From contig CAJYJO010000013.1 in assembly GCA_913774845.1 (NCBI GenBank), forward strand, positions 1-64,000: a stretch of DNA of 64,000 nt. The letters run 5' to 3'. Origin of the DNA: an uncultured Microbacterium sp. (GTDB lineage Bacteria > Actinomycetota > Actinomycetes > Actinomycetales > Microbacteriaceae). This document shows, in pieces, positions 50,588-59,295 of this stretch. Below the pieces are notes generated by a model. It was not told the DNA's origin. It saw only the letters and a list, made by a program, of their open reading frames with translations, and did not search any database. Position numbers and translations under genes: made by a program. Within the stretch, counting starts at the first letter, position 1. Every line of letters begins with the position of its first letter.

Positions 50588-51263
50588 GCAGAGCCGCCCG
50601 CCCGTCCACGACCTCGATCGTCTCGTCGAGGGTCGCCCGGTGCACGAGATCGTGCGTGACGAGCAGCGTCGACGTCTCCCGCTCGCGCGTCAACCGCGAC
50701 AGCAACGTCATGATCTCGGCGCCCCGGGCGGTGTCGAGGGCGCTCGTCGGCTCGTCGACCAGCAGCACCCGCGGCTCGTGCACGAGGGCGCGGGCGATCG
50801 CTACGCGCTGCCGCTGACCACCCGAGAGCTGGGCGGGACGACGGTCGGCGACGGATCCGAGCCCGACGGCCTCCAGCAGCTCGTCGACCCGCGAGCGCAC
50901 GACGGCGCGTCGCTCGCGCCGGCCGGAGCCCCCGAGCTCCGCCATCACCCGCAGCTGCTCTCGGGCGGTGAGGGCGGGAAGCAGCTGGGGCTGCTGGAAC
51001 ACGATCCCGATGCGGTCTCGTCGCAGCGCTGTCGCTTCCGAGGCGCTGAGTCGGGTGGCATCCGTACCGGCGACCAGGACCCGCCCGGAGTCGGGACGGA
51101 TCAGGGTGGCGGCCACGGCCAACAGGCTGGATTTGCCCGAGCCGGAGGGGCCGGTGATCCCGGTGACGAGGCCCGGGCGCCCCTCCAGGGTGACGTGGTC
51201 GACGGCGGTGACGCGCGCGTCGCCGTCGGGGTAGGTGAGGGTGACGTCGTCGAGAAGGATCAT
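50568..51263 (-). CDS. ABC transporter ATP-binding protein (MacB/LolD type)
   Basis: A 231-residue ATPase with Walker A GPSGSGKSSLLAV (about 38-50), Q-loop IGIVFQQPQLLPALTA, signature LSGGQRQRVAIARAL and Walker [13 protein letters not shown]. It belongs to the group that pairs with FtsX-like permeases for lipid, peptide or antibiotic export. ATG 51263 overlaps the permease stop. The pair is divergent from a histidine kinase and response regulator, an arrangement typical of peptide-antibiotic or envelope-stress modules (inference). Confidence 0.93.
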   Translation of the reverse strand: MILLDDVTLTYPDGDARVTAVDHVTLEGRPGLVTGITGPSGSGKSSLLAVAATLIRPDSGRVLVAGTDATRLSASEATALRRDRIGIVFQQPQLLPALTAREQLRVMAELGGSGRRERRAVVRSRVDELLEAVGLGSVADRRPAQLSGGQRQRVAIARALVHEPRVLLVDEPTSALDTARGAEIMTLLSRLTRERETSTLLVTHDLVHRATLDETIEVVDGRAALLTSRTR

Positions 51264-52321
51264 CGGGTGCTCCCGAGGGCGGTGAGGGGGTCGGACGAGG
51301 TGACGGTGCGCAGCGAGACGGCCGCGCCGAGCAGACCGAGCGCGATCATCGCCGCGGCGGGGGCGAGCGTCGTGAGCGGGCTCAGGACGAAGGGCAGAGC
51401 GCCGCCGGCGACGGCACCGAGCAGGGCGGTCAGGCCGATGCCGACCCCCACCCCCGCCCCGAGCACCACCAGCGCCTGACCGAGGGCGTCGCGCACCAGG
51501 GCGGGCGTGCTCGCCCCGAGGGCCTTGAGTACGGCGATGTCGGCCGAGCGCTGCATGGTCCACACCGTGAAGAACGCGCCGACCACGAGGGCCGAGACGC
51601 CGAAGAGCATCGCGATCATCAGCGCGAGGGAGCCGATCTCGGAGCGGAACGTCGACAGGGCCGTGAGACTCGCCAGGGGCGTGGATGCCGTGGTCCCGGT
51701 GTCGGCGGCCACGGAGTCCCAGGCCGGGGAGCCGGTGACGGCGAGCACCGTCGGCTGCCCCGTGCCGCCGAGGCGCTGATCGAGGCTCGTCCAGGCGGTC
51801 GCGCTGAGCGTCAGCACCGGGGTGTGGCTGTACCAGTCGTCTCCGCCGATCTCGGCCACGCGGTAGGACGAGCCCGCGATGCTGATCTCGTCTCCGACCG
51901 CGGCTCCGAGGCTCTTCGCGGCCCCCGCCGACAGGTCGACCTCGTCGTCGTGGCGCGGGGCCGCGAAGCTCGTGCCCGCGTCGAGACCGAACAGGGCCAC
52001 GGCGGTCGATCCGCCGGGACCCTCGGCCCGCGTCTGGGTGATCCCCACGGGGGTGACCGTGTCGACCCCCGGCGCCGCGCGCCAGGCGGCCGTGGTGTCG
52101 GACGCGATCGACGAGTCCGCGAACGTCGCGCCGGCGTCGGCGACCGGTTTCAGCACCAGACGGTCCCCGGGGAGCGCGAGGACGCCCGAGACGTTCTGGG
52201 CGGCGAGACCGCCGGTGAGGCCCGTGAGGAATCCGACGAGCAGGGTGATGAGGGCGACGACCGCCCCGATGAGGGCGAACCGCCCGCGGGCGAACCGCAG
52301 ATCGCGCCATGCGACGTACAC
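51260..52321 (-). CDS. FtsX-like ABC transporter permease
   Basis: A 353-residue permease with the MacB/FtsX plan. It has one N-terminal helix (about 16-40), a 180-residue extracellular domain, then three helices in the C-terminal part (LALMIAMLFGVSALVVGAFFTVWTMQ onward). It mentions a RSADIAVLKALGAS coupling loop (about 262-275), typical of the family. GTG 52321 follows GGAAGGAGG. It works with the ATPase gene that overlaps its end. Confidence 0.9.
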   Translation of the reverse strand: MYVAWRDLRFARGRFALIGAVVALITLLVGFLTGLTGGLAAQNVSGVLALPGDRLVLKPVADAGATFADSSIASDTTAAWRAAPGVDTVTPVGITQTRAEGPGGSTAVALFGLDAGTSFAAPRHDDEVDLSAGAAKSLGAAVGDEISIAGSSYRVAEIGGDDWYSHTPVLTLSATAWTSLDQRLGGTGQPTVLAVTGSPAWDSVAADTGTTASTPLASLTALSTFRSEIGSLALMIAMLFGVSALVVGAFFTVWTMQRSADIAVLKALGASTPALVRDALGQALVVLGAGVGVGIGLTALLGAVAGGALPFVLSPLTTLAPAAAMIALGLLGAAVSLRTVTSSDPLTALGSTR

Positions 52322-52466
52322 GTCGCCTCCTTCCGCCGGTGGATCTCACCGGTCCGCACCCAGCCTCGCGACGGGCGCCCGTGCGGACATCGGGGCAACG
52401 GGCGAACCTTCTCTCCACCTTTCGGATGATCCGCCCGGCCCGCGGGGTCCGTAGCCTGGACCCGAC
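52322..52466. promoter_or_regulatory. Divergent promoter region of ABC exporter and two-component genes
   Basis: This 145-bp gap separates the GTG of the permease from ATG of the kinase. TAGCCT (52452-52457) ends 9 bases before the kinase ATG and is a plausible -10. The response-regulator site is expected here; I could not define it. Confidence 0.4.
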
Positions 52467-53630
52467 ATGCCGCATCGCCCCCTCGCTCCGGTCTTCGCCG
52501 GACTCCGCCTCGGACTGCACGCCCTCTTCGCGGGTCTGCTGGTGCTCGTCGTCGTGCGGATTCTGCTCACGAACGGCTCGGCCGTCGCCCTGGCGCTCGT
52601 CGGCGCCCTGGGGGTGGTCTACCTCGCCGGGGCGGGTGTCGCCCGCGCGCGCAGGCCACTCCTCGGCTGGATGTGGGTGGCCGCCCTCACCGCGGTGTGG
52701 GCGGCGCTGGTCTGGCTGGTGCCCGAGGCCGCCTACCTCGTGTTCCCGCTGTTCTTCCTGTACCTGCACGTGTTGCCCCGCGTGGCGGGACCCCTCGCCG
52801 TCGTCGGGACCACCGGGGTGACGATCGCCGCTTTCGCCGTCCACGGCGGGCTCACCGTCGGCGGCGTCGTGGGACCGGTCGTCGGTGCGGGGGTCGCGCT
52901 CCTCATCGGTCTCGGGTACGCCGCCCTCGAGCGTCGCGCGGCCGAACGCGAGGCGCTCGTGAGCGAACTGCTCGCCACTCGCGACCGGTTGGCCGCCGCC
53001 GAACGGGAGCAGGGCGTGCTCGCCGAGCGGGCCCGACTCGCCCGTGAGATCCACGACACCGTCGCCCAGGGCCTCTCGAGCATCCAGATGCTGCTGTACG
53101 CGGCGGAGCGGGCGGATGCCGAGAGCCCCGGCGTCGCGCACGTGCGGCTCGCGCGGCAGACGGCGGCCGACGGTCTCGCCGAGGCGCGCCGCTTCATCCG
53201 CGAGCTCGCCCCGCCGAGCCTCGATCAGGGTCTCGGGCCGGCGCTGGAGCGTCTGGCCACCGCCTGGGGCGAACGGGAGGGCGTCGCGGTCGACCTCGAC
53301 GTCTCCGACGCGCGAGGGCTGCCCATGGACGCGCAGACGGCGCTCCTGCGTATCGCGCAGGGAGCTCTCGCCAATACCGCGCAGCACGCGCGCGCATCTC
53401 GAGCGCGTGTCGCCCTGGTCGCGGTCGAGGGGGGAGCACGGCTCACGGTGACCGACGACGGCGTCGGGTTCGATCCGGACAGCGCCGGGGACGCGGCATC
53501 CGGAACCGACTCGTTCGGCCTGCGGGCCATGCGCGAACGCGTGGAACAGCTCGACGGCCGGTTATGCGTCGACAGCGCTCCGGGGCGGGGCGCATCGATC
53601 ATCGTGACCCTTCCGGCGGGTGCCACATGA
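52467..53630 (+). CDS. Sensor histidine kinase (NarL/DesK type)
   Basis: A 387-residue HPK7-class kinase. Five or six hydrophobic helices fill the first 150 residues, then a coiled stretch. The HisKA_3 phosphoacceptor box is LAREIHDTVAQGLSSIQMLL (about 192-211) and the ATP-binding DGVGFDPDSAG with GTDSFGLRAMRERVEQLDG forms the C-terminus. There is no large extracellular loop, so it may sense within the membrane or through its partner transporter. Its stop overlaps the regulator gene. Confidence 0.93.
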   Translation: MPHRPLAPVFAGLRLGLHALFAGLLVLVVVRILLTNGSAVALALVGALGVVYLAGAGVARARRPLLGWMWVAALTAVWAALVWLVPEAAYLVFPLFFLYLHVLPRVAGPLAVVGTTGVTIAAFAVHGGLTVGGVVGPVVGAGVALLIGLGYAALERRAAEREALVSELLATRDRLAAAEREQGVLAERARLAREIHDTVAQGLSSIQMLLYAAERADAESPGVAHVRLARQTAADGLAEARRFIRELAPPSLDQGLGPALERLATAWGEREGVAVDLDVSDARGLPMDAQTALLRIAQGALANTAQHARASRARVALVAVEGGARLTVTDDGVGFDPDSAGDAASGTDSFGLRAMRERVEQLDGRLCVDSAPGRGASIIVTLPAGAT

Positions 53631-54247
53631 TCCGCGTCGTCATCGCCGACGACCACCCCGTCGTACGCGCGGGCGTTCGAGCGTTGCTGGATGCCGAGCC
53701 CGACATCGAGGTGGTCGGCGAGGCCGCGACCCCCGACGCCGCCGTCGCGCTCGCGGCGGAGCGGGCGCCTGAGCTCGTGCTGATGGATCTGCAGTTCGGC
53801 GACCGCGCCGCCGGTGCCGACGCCACCCGTCGAGTGCGGGCTCTCGCCGCTCCGCCGTACGTGCTCGTGCTGACCAACTACGACACCGACGGCGACATCC
53901 TGGGCGCCGTCGAAGCCGGAGCGAGCGGGTATCTGCTCAAGGACGCCCCTCCGCACGAGTTGCTCGCCGGGGTGCGCGCGGCCGCAGCCGGACAGAGCGC
54001 TCTGGCCCCCGCGATCGCGGGACGGCTGCTCGCACGGCTGCGCGAACCGCGGGTGACGCTCTCGGTCCGCGAGATCGAGGTGCTGCGACTCGTCGCGCGC
54101 GGCGCGTCCAACGCCGACGTCGCGCAGCGCCTGCACATCACCGACGCGACGGTGAAGTCCCACCTCGCGCACGTGTTCAGCAAACTCGGCGTCACGTCGC
54201 GCACCGCCGCGGTCTCGAAGGCGAGGGGTCTCGGCATCCTGCGCTGA
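53627..54247 (+). CDS. LuxR/NarL-family response regulator
   Basis: A 206-residue regulator. The receiver domain begins IRVVIADDHPVVRAG and carries the phospho-accepting Asp in LVLMDLQFGD (about residue 54). The output domain is a LuxR HTH, LSVREIEVLRLVARGASNADVAQRLHITDATVKSHLAHVFSKLG (about 146-189). ATG 53627 overlaps the kinase stop (ATGA). It probably controls the divergent ABC exporter. Confidence 0.94.
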   Translation: MIRVVIADDHPVVRAGVRALLDAEPDIEVVGEAATPDAAVALAAERAPELVLMDLQFGDRAAGADATRRVRALAAPPYVLVLTNYDTDGDILGAVEAGASGYLLKDAPPHELLAGVRAAAAGQSALAPAIAGRLLARLREPRVTLSVREIEVLRLVARGASNADVAQRLHITDATVKSHLAHVFSKLGVTSRTAAVSKARGLGILR

Positions 54248-54267
54248 CCCCCGCGTACGATGGGTGG

Positions 54268-54768
54268 ATGATCCGGGTGCAGGTGGTCGGTGTCGCTCTC
54301 GACCCGGCCCAGCAGCACGTCATCCTCCTCAAGCCGCTCGATGTCGCGGTCGACGGCGAGCGTGTGCTCCCCGTCTGGATCGGACCGCAGGAGGCGATGT
54401 CGATCCTCGTCGCGATCGAGGGGACCGGGAGCCCCCGCCCCCTGGCCCACGACCTAATGACCGCGATCCTCGGCGAGCTCTCGGCATCCGTCGACCGCGT
54501 CGAAGTGACGCATCTCGCGGAGGGCACCTTCTTCGCCCGCGTGGTGCTCGTCACCCCCGGCGGGCCGCGCACCTTCGATGCGCGGCCGTCGGACGCCATC
54601 GCGCTGGCCGCCCGCGCGGACGCGCCCATCTGGGTGGCCGAGGCGGTCTTCGACGAAGCGGGCGTCCCCGACGAGGCCGTCGAGCTCGAACCCTCCGCCG
54701 ACGAGGAGCGGGTGGAGGAGTTCCGCCGTTTCCTCGACGACGTCGATCCCGAGGACTTCCAGGGCTGA
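54268..54768 (+). CDS. Bifunctional nuclease (DUF151) family protein
   Basis: A 166-residue DUF151 protein. The family pattern is complete: LPVWIGPQEAMSI (here VLPVWIGPQEAMSILVAIEG, about 34-53), RPLAHDLMTAIL, a middle TFFARVVL segment and ARPSDAIALAARADAPIW (about 107-124). Relatives are described as nucleases active on DNA and RNA. TACGAT (54256-54261) ends 6 bases before ATG, so it is likely leaderless and separate from the two-component operon. Actinobacterial relatives often lie near DNA-repair or MerR genes. Confidence 0.92.
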   Translation: MIRVQVVGVALDPAQQHVILLKPLDVAVDGERVLPVWIGPQEAMSILVAIEGTGSPRPLAHDLMTAILGELSASVDRVEVTHLAEGTFFARVVLVTPGGPRTFDARPSDAIALAARADAPIWVAEAVFDEAGVPDEAVELEPSADEERVEEFRRFLDDVDPEDFQG

Positions 54769-54852
54769 GCGGCCCCCCGGCGCGCGCGGCGCTCCTAGAC
54801 TCGCGGAGGGGTCGCGCGGCGCGGCCCGTGATCCACGACGAACGGGGTACGG

Positions 54853-55914
54853 ATGCAACTCGCCATGGTCGGACTCGGACGGATGGGCGCCAACATCGTC
54901 CGCAGGCTCATGAAGGACGGGCACGACTGCGTCGTCTTCGACGTGAATCAGGATGCCGTCGCCACCCTCGTTGCGGAAGGCGCCACCGGCGCGACCAGCA
55001 TCGCCGACCTGGCCTCGAAGCTGCTGAAGCCCCGCGCGGTCTGGCTGATGATCCCGGCCGGTCTCACCGGGAAGGTCGTCGACGAGGTGGCGGAGGTCCT
55101 CGAGCCCGGCGACATCATCATCGACGGCGGCAACTCGAACTACCGCGACGACGTGCGCCGCGCGAAGAAGCTGGACGAGACCGGCATCCACTACGTCGAC
55201 GTCGGCACCAGCGGCGGCGTGTTCGGTCTCGAGCGCGGCTACTGCCTCATGGTCGGCGGGCACGACGAAGCCGTCTCCCACCTCGAACCCGTCCTGCGCA
55301 CCATCGCCCCCGGACCCGGAGAGGTCGAGCGCACGCCCGGCCGCACCGGCGACTACTCGACCGAGGAGCGCGGCTACCTGCACTGCGGCCCGTCGGGCTC
55401 CGGCCACTTCGTGAAGATGGTCCACAACGGCATCGAGTACGGCATCATGGCCGCGCTCGCCGAGGGATTGAACGTGCTCAACAACGCCGACGCCGGCCTT
55501 CACCAGGGGGAGCACTCCGCGGAGGTGGCGCCGTTGGAAGAACCGGAGTTCTACCAGTTCGACATCGACACCGCCCGCGTCACCGAGCTCTGGCGCCGGG
55601 GATCGGTCATCTCGTCGTGGCTGCTCGACCTGACCGCCGCCGCTCTCGCGCAGAACCCCACCCTCGACGGTCTCGCCGGTCGGGTGTCGGACTCGGGCGA
55701 GGGCCGTTGGACCGTCAAGGCGGCCGTCGACACCGGCGTCCCGGTGCCCGTGCTGGCCGCCTCGCTGTTCGAGCGCTTCGCCTCGCGCGGCGAGGACCAC
55801 TTCGCCAACCAGGTGCTCTCGGCGATGCGCCTGCAATTCGGCGGGCACCAGGAGCTGCCCGCGGGCGACGTCCTCGAGGCCGGTCAGAAGAAGGCCGAGA
55901 GCGGTCGCGAGTAA
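54853..55914 (+). CDS. gnd: 6-phosphogluconate dehydrogenase, short (GndA/NAD-type) form
   Basis: A 353-residue decarboxylating 6-phosphogluconate dehydrogenase of the oxidative pentose phosphate pathway. The N-terminal Rossmann motif is [15 protein letters not shown] (residues 6-20). [19 protein letters not shown] (about 118-136) and the catalytic [19 protein letters not shown] (about 190-208) follow. The C-terminus is shorter than in the classical 470-residue dimeric enzyme, as in NAD-preferring short forms. Confidence 0.93.
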   Translation: MQLAMVGLGRMGANIVRRLMKDGHDCVVFDVNQDAVATLVAEGATGATSIADLASKLLKPRAVWLMIPAGLTGKVVDEVAEVLEPGDIIIDGGNSNYRDDVRRAKKLDETGIHYVDVGTSGGVFGLERGYCLMVGGHDEAVSHLEPVLRTIAPGPGEVERTPGRTGDYSTEERGYLHCGPSGSGHFVKMVHNGIEYGIMAALAEGLNVLNNADAGLHQGEHSAEVAPLEEPEFYQFDIDTARVTELWRRGSVISSWLLDLTAAALAQNPTLDGLAGRVSDSGEGRWTVKAAVDTGVPVPVLAASLFERFASRGEDHFANQVLSAMRLQFGGHQELPAGDVLEAGQKKAESGRE

Positions 55915-55925
55915 CCCGCGTCGCA

Positions 55926-55964
55926 TCGCCCCCGCCGTCGAGTCGTCCTCGCCGGCGGGGGCGA
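55926..55964 (+). terminator. Terminator after gnd
   Basis: A perfect 12-bp GC stem (55926-55937 with 55953-55964) with a 15-base loop follows the gnd stop by 11 bases. Confidence 0.7.
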
Positions 55965-56001
55965 CGTCGTTCCGCGATGCCGAGCACGAGAGACTAGGGG
56001 G

Positions 56002-56568
56002 ATGAGCAGTACCGGTACGCCTTCGTCCTCCGACCGCTACGTCGTCGCCACCGACGGCGCCTGCAAGGGCAATCCCGGGCCCGCCGGGTGGGCGTGGGTC
56101 GGCGAGGACGGGCACTGGGCCGCGGGATCGATCCCCTCCGGGACGAACAACATCGGCGAGCTGCTCGGGCTCCTCTACGCCATCACCGACCACGCCGATG
56201 TGCGCGAGCTCGTGGTGCAGGCGGACTCGAAGTACGCGATCGACACGTACTCGAGGTGGATGGACGGCCACCGCCGGCGCGGCTGGGTCACCAGCGCGAA
56301 GAAGCCGGTCGCCAACCGGGGCATCCTCGAGGCGCTCATCGCCGCGCGCGATGCGCGTCGCGCGGCGGGGCTCCCCGACGTCGAGCTCGAGCACGTGCGC
56401 GGGCACTCCGGACACGTGCTCAACTCGTGGGCCGACGAGCGCGCCGTGCGCGCATCGCAGCACGCGGCGAAGGGCGAGGAGCTCATCTGGACCTCGCTCC
56501 GCGGCCTCGACAAGCTCGAGGTCGCCTCGGCTCCGCCCCGTTCGGCGGCCGATCGCAACGGGCGCTGA
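56002..56568 (+). CDS. rnhA: Ribonuclease HI
   Basis: A 188-residue RNase H type 1 that cuts RNA in RNA-DNA hybrids. The acidic active-site residues are visible in YVVATDGACKGNPGPAGWAW (Asp about residue 18), TNNIGELLGLLYA (Glu) and VVQADSKYAIDTYSRW (Asp), with the later HVRGHSGHVLNSWADERAV block completing the set. About 40 extra C-terminal residues (EELIWTSLRGLDKLEVAS) are not part of the core fold. Confidence 0.93.
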   Translation: MSSTGTPSSSDRYVVATDGACKGNPGPAGWAWVGEDGHWAAGSIPSGTNNIGELLGLLYAITDHADVRELVVQADSKYAIDTYSRWMDGHRRRGWVTSAKKPVANRGILEALIAARDARRAAGLPDVELEHVRGHSGHVLNSWADERAVRASQHAAKGEELIWTSLRGLDKLEVASAPPRSAADRNGR

Positions 56569-56587
56569 CCCGTCCGAAAAAAAATCT

Positions 56588-56601
56588 CCGGAAATTTCCG
56601 G
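56588..56601. other. AT-centred perfect palindrome preceded by an A8 run
   Basis: CCGGAAATTTCCGG is a 14-bp perfect palindrome directly after eight A residues (56577-56584), a run that stands out in this genome. It sits between rnhA and the TasA-like gene and may be an operator or part of its promoter region; function unknown. Confidence 0.4.
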
Positions 56602-56718
56602 CCCCCGCGTCATGAATGACGGCTGACCTCATCTCTGTGGTGAGCGCATGCACGACCACGGGTGTTCCACCCGCAGTCCGGCCCGCTGCGTGTCCACGAA
56701 CACCCGATTGAGGTCATC

Positions 56719-57372
56719 ATGTCCACCCCTTCTCACCGATCGCCGCTCAAGCGGCTCCGCTTCGCCCCCGTCGCCGTCATCGCGGGCGTCTCGGCATCCG
56801 TCTTCCTCGCGCTCTCCCTCACCGGCACCCTGTCCGGGTTCGCGGCGAGCATCACGAACGACATCAACACGGCGGCCTCCGGCACCTTGACCATGCAGGA
56901 GCAGAACGCGGGCGGCACCGTCACCTGCTCAAGCACCGACGGTGGTTCCGTGTCGACGAACTCGGCGACCTGTTCGTCGATCAACAAGTTCGGCGGCAGC
57001 ACCACCATGACGCCGGGCAGCACGGTCACCACGTCCATCTCGATCAAGAACACGGGTACGGCGAACGCGAGCACCTTCACGCTCAGCCCGGGCTCGACCT
57101 GCACGCAGTCGAAGAACGGCTCGCAGAACGGCACCGCCACCGACCTGTGCGCCAAGATGAACCTCGTCATCACCTCGGGCTCCACCACGGTGTTCAGCGG
57201 CACCCTCGCGAGCTTCGCGGGCGCCTCGGCCTCGGCCTTCACCATGCCGGCTGCCCCGGCCGCCGGGGTGACCGTGCCGTTCACCTTCGCGGTGACGCTC
57301 GACTCGTCCGCGGGCAACGCGTACCAGGGTCTGGCCGCCTCCGTTCCGATGACCTGGACGTTCACGTCCTGA
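56719..57372 (+). CDS. TasA/camelysin-like secreted protein with SipW-type signal
   Basis: A 217-residue exported protein. It has a basic N-terminus (HRSPLKRLRFAP) and a membrane segment (about 16-43) followed by the alternate-type signal ending FAASITND. The mature region is rich in Thr, Ser, Gly and Asn with four cysteines and resembles TasA/camelysin-type fibre proteins. ATG 56719 is preferred, with GAGG upstream; the longer frame from 56662 adds a non-signal tail. It is followed by a dedicated signal peptidase and a LamG protein, so it is probably a surface or fibre component. Confidence 0.78.
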   Translation: MSTPSHRSPLKRLRFAPVAVIAGVSASVFLALSLTGTLSGFAASITNDINTAASGTLTMQEQNAGGTVTCSSTDGGSVSTNSATCSSINKFGGSTTMTPGSTVTTSISIKNTGTANASTFTLSPGSTCTQSKNGSQNGTATDLCAKMNLVITSGSTTVFSGTLASFAGASASAFTMPAAPAAGVTVPFTFAVTLDSSAGNAYQGLAASVPMTWTFTS

Positions 57373-57377
57373 TCGCC

Positions 57378-57414
57378 GAGGGTGTCCCGCCGCGTGCGAC
57401 GGCGGGGCACCCTC
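57378..57414 (+). terminator. Attenuating hairpin after the TasA-like gene
   Basis: A 15-bp stem with one G-T pair (57378-57392 with 57400-57414) and a 7-base loop is followed by CTCTTCCTCC. It lies inside the presumed operon and would let the structural protein exceed the peptidase. Confidence 0.7.
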
Positions 57415-57464
57415 CTCTTCCTCCGTCCGGTCCCCCCGGCCGCCCTGTCATCGAACGGGAACAC

Positions 57465-58346
57465 ATGGCCCCCTTCACGGCCCCACCCTTCCACCCCACC
57501 GATTTCGCGACGCCTGCCGACGGCCGCGACCACTCGCCCCTGGAGGCCGTCGCCGCGTGGTGCGTCGCCGTCGGCAGCGCCCTCGCTCTCGTCGTCGCCC
57601 TCGGTATCCTGCTCACCGGGGGGCGCTTCTTCGTCGTCGAGACCCCCTCGATGGGGCAGGCGGCCTCCGTCGGCACGCTCGTGGTCGTGCGGCCCGTCGA
57701 CATCGGCACCCTGCGTGTGGGCGACGTCGTCACGTTCCGCGAGCCGACGAACCCCGCGGTCGTGTATACGCACCGCGTCGTGCGTTTCGAACCCGACGGG
57801 TCGTTCCGTACTCGCGGCGACATCAACGGCGCGATCGACCCCTGGCCCCTCCGGCCGGACGACGTCATCGGTGCGCCGGTCGCCCTGATCCCCGTGCTCG
57901 GGTGGATCTGCAAAGCCGCACCGATCCTCCTCGTGGGCGGCCTGCTCGTGTGGCTGCTCACCGACAGGTTCCGCGATCCCGTCACCCGGCGCAGTCTTCG
58001 TATCGCCGGCTCGTGCCTCGTCGTCTCGTACGCCGCGTTCGTGCTCAGAGCACTGGTCGACGTCGTGATGATCGGCAACGCGGTCGATGGGGGCTCGGTG
58101 CACGCCACGGTCGTGTCCACCGGCATCCTGCCGACCCGCGTCCACGCACAGGGCGGCGACAGCGTGCGACTGCTCGACGGGCAGGTCGGCGAGCTCCACA
58201 TTCCCCAGGTGGCCGGTGACGGCATCTACCGTCTGACGGCCACGACCGATCTGTCCTGGTGGGGGTGGGTGCTGGTGGGCGTTATCTGTCTCGTCCCCCT
58301 CGTCTGGTGTCTGAGGATCGGTCGTCGAACGGAGGAGCGATCGTGA
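57465..58346 (+). CDS. SipW-type (ER-type) signal peptidase I
   Basis: A 293-residue membrane signal peptidase. The catalytic Ser lies in ETPSMGQ (about residue 60), and the base residue is His in VYTHRVVRF (about 103) instead of the usual Lys, the mark of SipW/ER-type enzymes. GDVVTFREP and FRTRGDIN are further family blocks. Beyond the catalytic part about 150 extra residues with two or three helices follow, unlike Bacillus SipW. Adjacent TasA-like and LamG genes are its likely substrates. The next gene overlaps its stop (GTGA). Confidence 0.9.
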   Translation: MAPFTAPPFHPTDFATPADGRDHSPLEAVAAWCVAVGSALALVVALGILLTGGRFFVVETPSMGQAASVGTLVVVRPVDIGTLRVGDVVTFREPTNPAVVYTHRVVRFEPDGSFRTRGDINGAIDPWPLRPDDVIGAPVALIPVLGWICKAAPILLVGGLLVWLLTDRFRDPVTRRSLRIAGSCLVVSYAAFVLRALVDVVMIGNAVDGGSVHATVVSTGILPTRVHAQGGDSVRLLDGQVGELHIPQVAGDGIYRLTATTDLSWWGWVLVGVICLVPLVWCLRIGRRTEERS

Positions 58347-59200
58347 GCGGCGACGGTCTGCGCAGAGGAAGAGCCGTCGCCTCCGCGCTCGTGCTCGTGC
58401 TCGCGGTGCTCGCCGCCCTCGTGGGGGTGAACCCGACCTTCTCGGTCTTCGCAGCGACCGTGGTCAACAGCGGCAACTCCGCCGGCACGGCGACGTACTT
58501 CACGTGCGGAGCCGCCGCGACCACCGACAAGACCGCCCTCTTCGCGTACCCGCTCAACGAAGCCTCGGGCGCCACCACCGCCGTGGACATCTCGGGGAAC
58601 GGGGCGAACGGCGCGTACCAGGGCAAGATGACGTCGCAGGGCGTCCGGCCGATCGCCTGTCCGCGCGACGCGGGGGGAGCCTACGTCTTGGACGGCTCGT
58701 CGAGCTACGTCGCGACGCCGAACGTCTACAACAACCCGCGGACCTTCACTCTCGAGGTGTGGTTCAAGACCACCACCGCCGGCGGCATGCTCATGGGCTT
58801 CGGCGACAAGCGCACCGGTCTGTCCGGACAGCACGACCGCAAGCTGTACATGACGCCGAGCGGCCAGCTCATCTTCGGCATCTACAGCCCGGGCACCCCT
58901 GATCCCACGATCACGTCTCCGAAGTCGTATGCCGACGGAGCGTGGCATCTCGCGACCGCCACGCTCTCACCCTCGACCGGGATCCGCCTCTACGTCGACG
59001 GGAGCCTCGTCGCGTCCAACCCCGCGGCGACGAATCCCGAGCCGTACAGCGGCTACTGGCGCATCGGCTACGACAAGCTGACAGCTTGGCCCGACGCGTC
59101 CTCGAATTTCTTCTTCACGGGCTCGATGCGCGCCGCCGCCGTCTACGGCGTCGTGCTCTCGGCCGATCAGGTGCGCAGCCACTACGTCGCGGGGAAGTGA
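58343..59200 (+). CDS. Secreted LamG (concanavalin A-like) domain protein
   Basis: A 285-residue exported protein. It has an N-terminal membrane segment (about 13-35) ending FSVFAATVVNSGNS, like the SipW-type signal of the neighbouring gene. A LamG/concanavalin A-like fold follows (ALFAYPLNEASG, FTLEVWFKTT, LYVDGSLVASNP), ending VLSADQVRSHY. Such domains bind carbohydrate or protein at the cell surface. GTG 58343 follows GGAGGAGC and overlaps the signal peptidase stop. It is probably exported by that enzyme. Confidence 0.87.
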   Translation: MSGDGLRRGRAVASALVLVLAVLAALVGVNPTFSVFAATVVNSGNSAGTATYFTCGAAATTDKTALFAYPLNEASGATTAVDISGNGANGAYQGKMTSQGVRPIACPRDAGGAYVLDGSSSYVATPNVYNNPRTFTLEVWFKTTTAGGMLMGFGDKRTGLSGQHDRKLYMTPSGQLIFGIYSPGTPDPTITSPKSYADGAWHLATATLSPSTGIRLYVDGSLVASNPAATNPEPYSGYWRIGYDKLTAWPDASSNFFFTGSMRAAAVYGVVLSADQVRSHYVAGK

Positions 59201-59205
59201 GTAGC

Positions 59206-59266
59206 GGGACATATCGCCGTGGCGGCATCCGACCTCCGCTAGCTTCTCCGCCACGGCATATGTCCC
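59206..59266 (+). terminator. Terminator after the SipW-LamG operon
   Basis: A 19-bp stem with a single bulged base (59206-59225 with 59248-59266) and a 22-base loop begins 5 bases after the stop. GGCATCC lies at the edge of the loop. Confidence 0.75.
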
Positions 59267-59295
59267 CGCATCGGGGCTGACGAAAGGGCACGACC

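Noticed and set aside
50568..53387. 939-residue frame extending the ABC ATPase gene upstream
   Set aside because: The ATPase motifs start after ATG 51263. The extension runs through the permease and antisense to the kinase.
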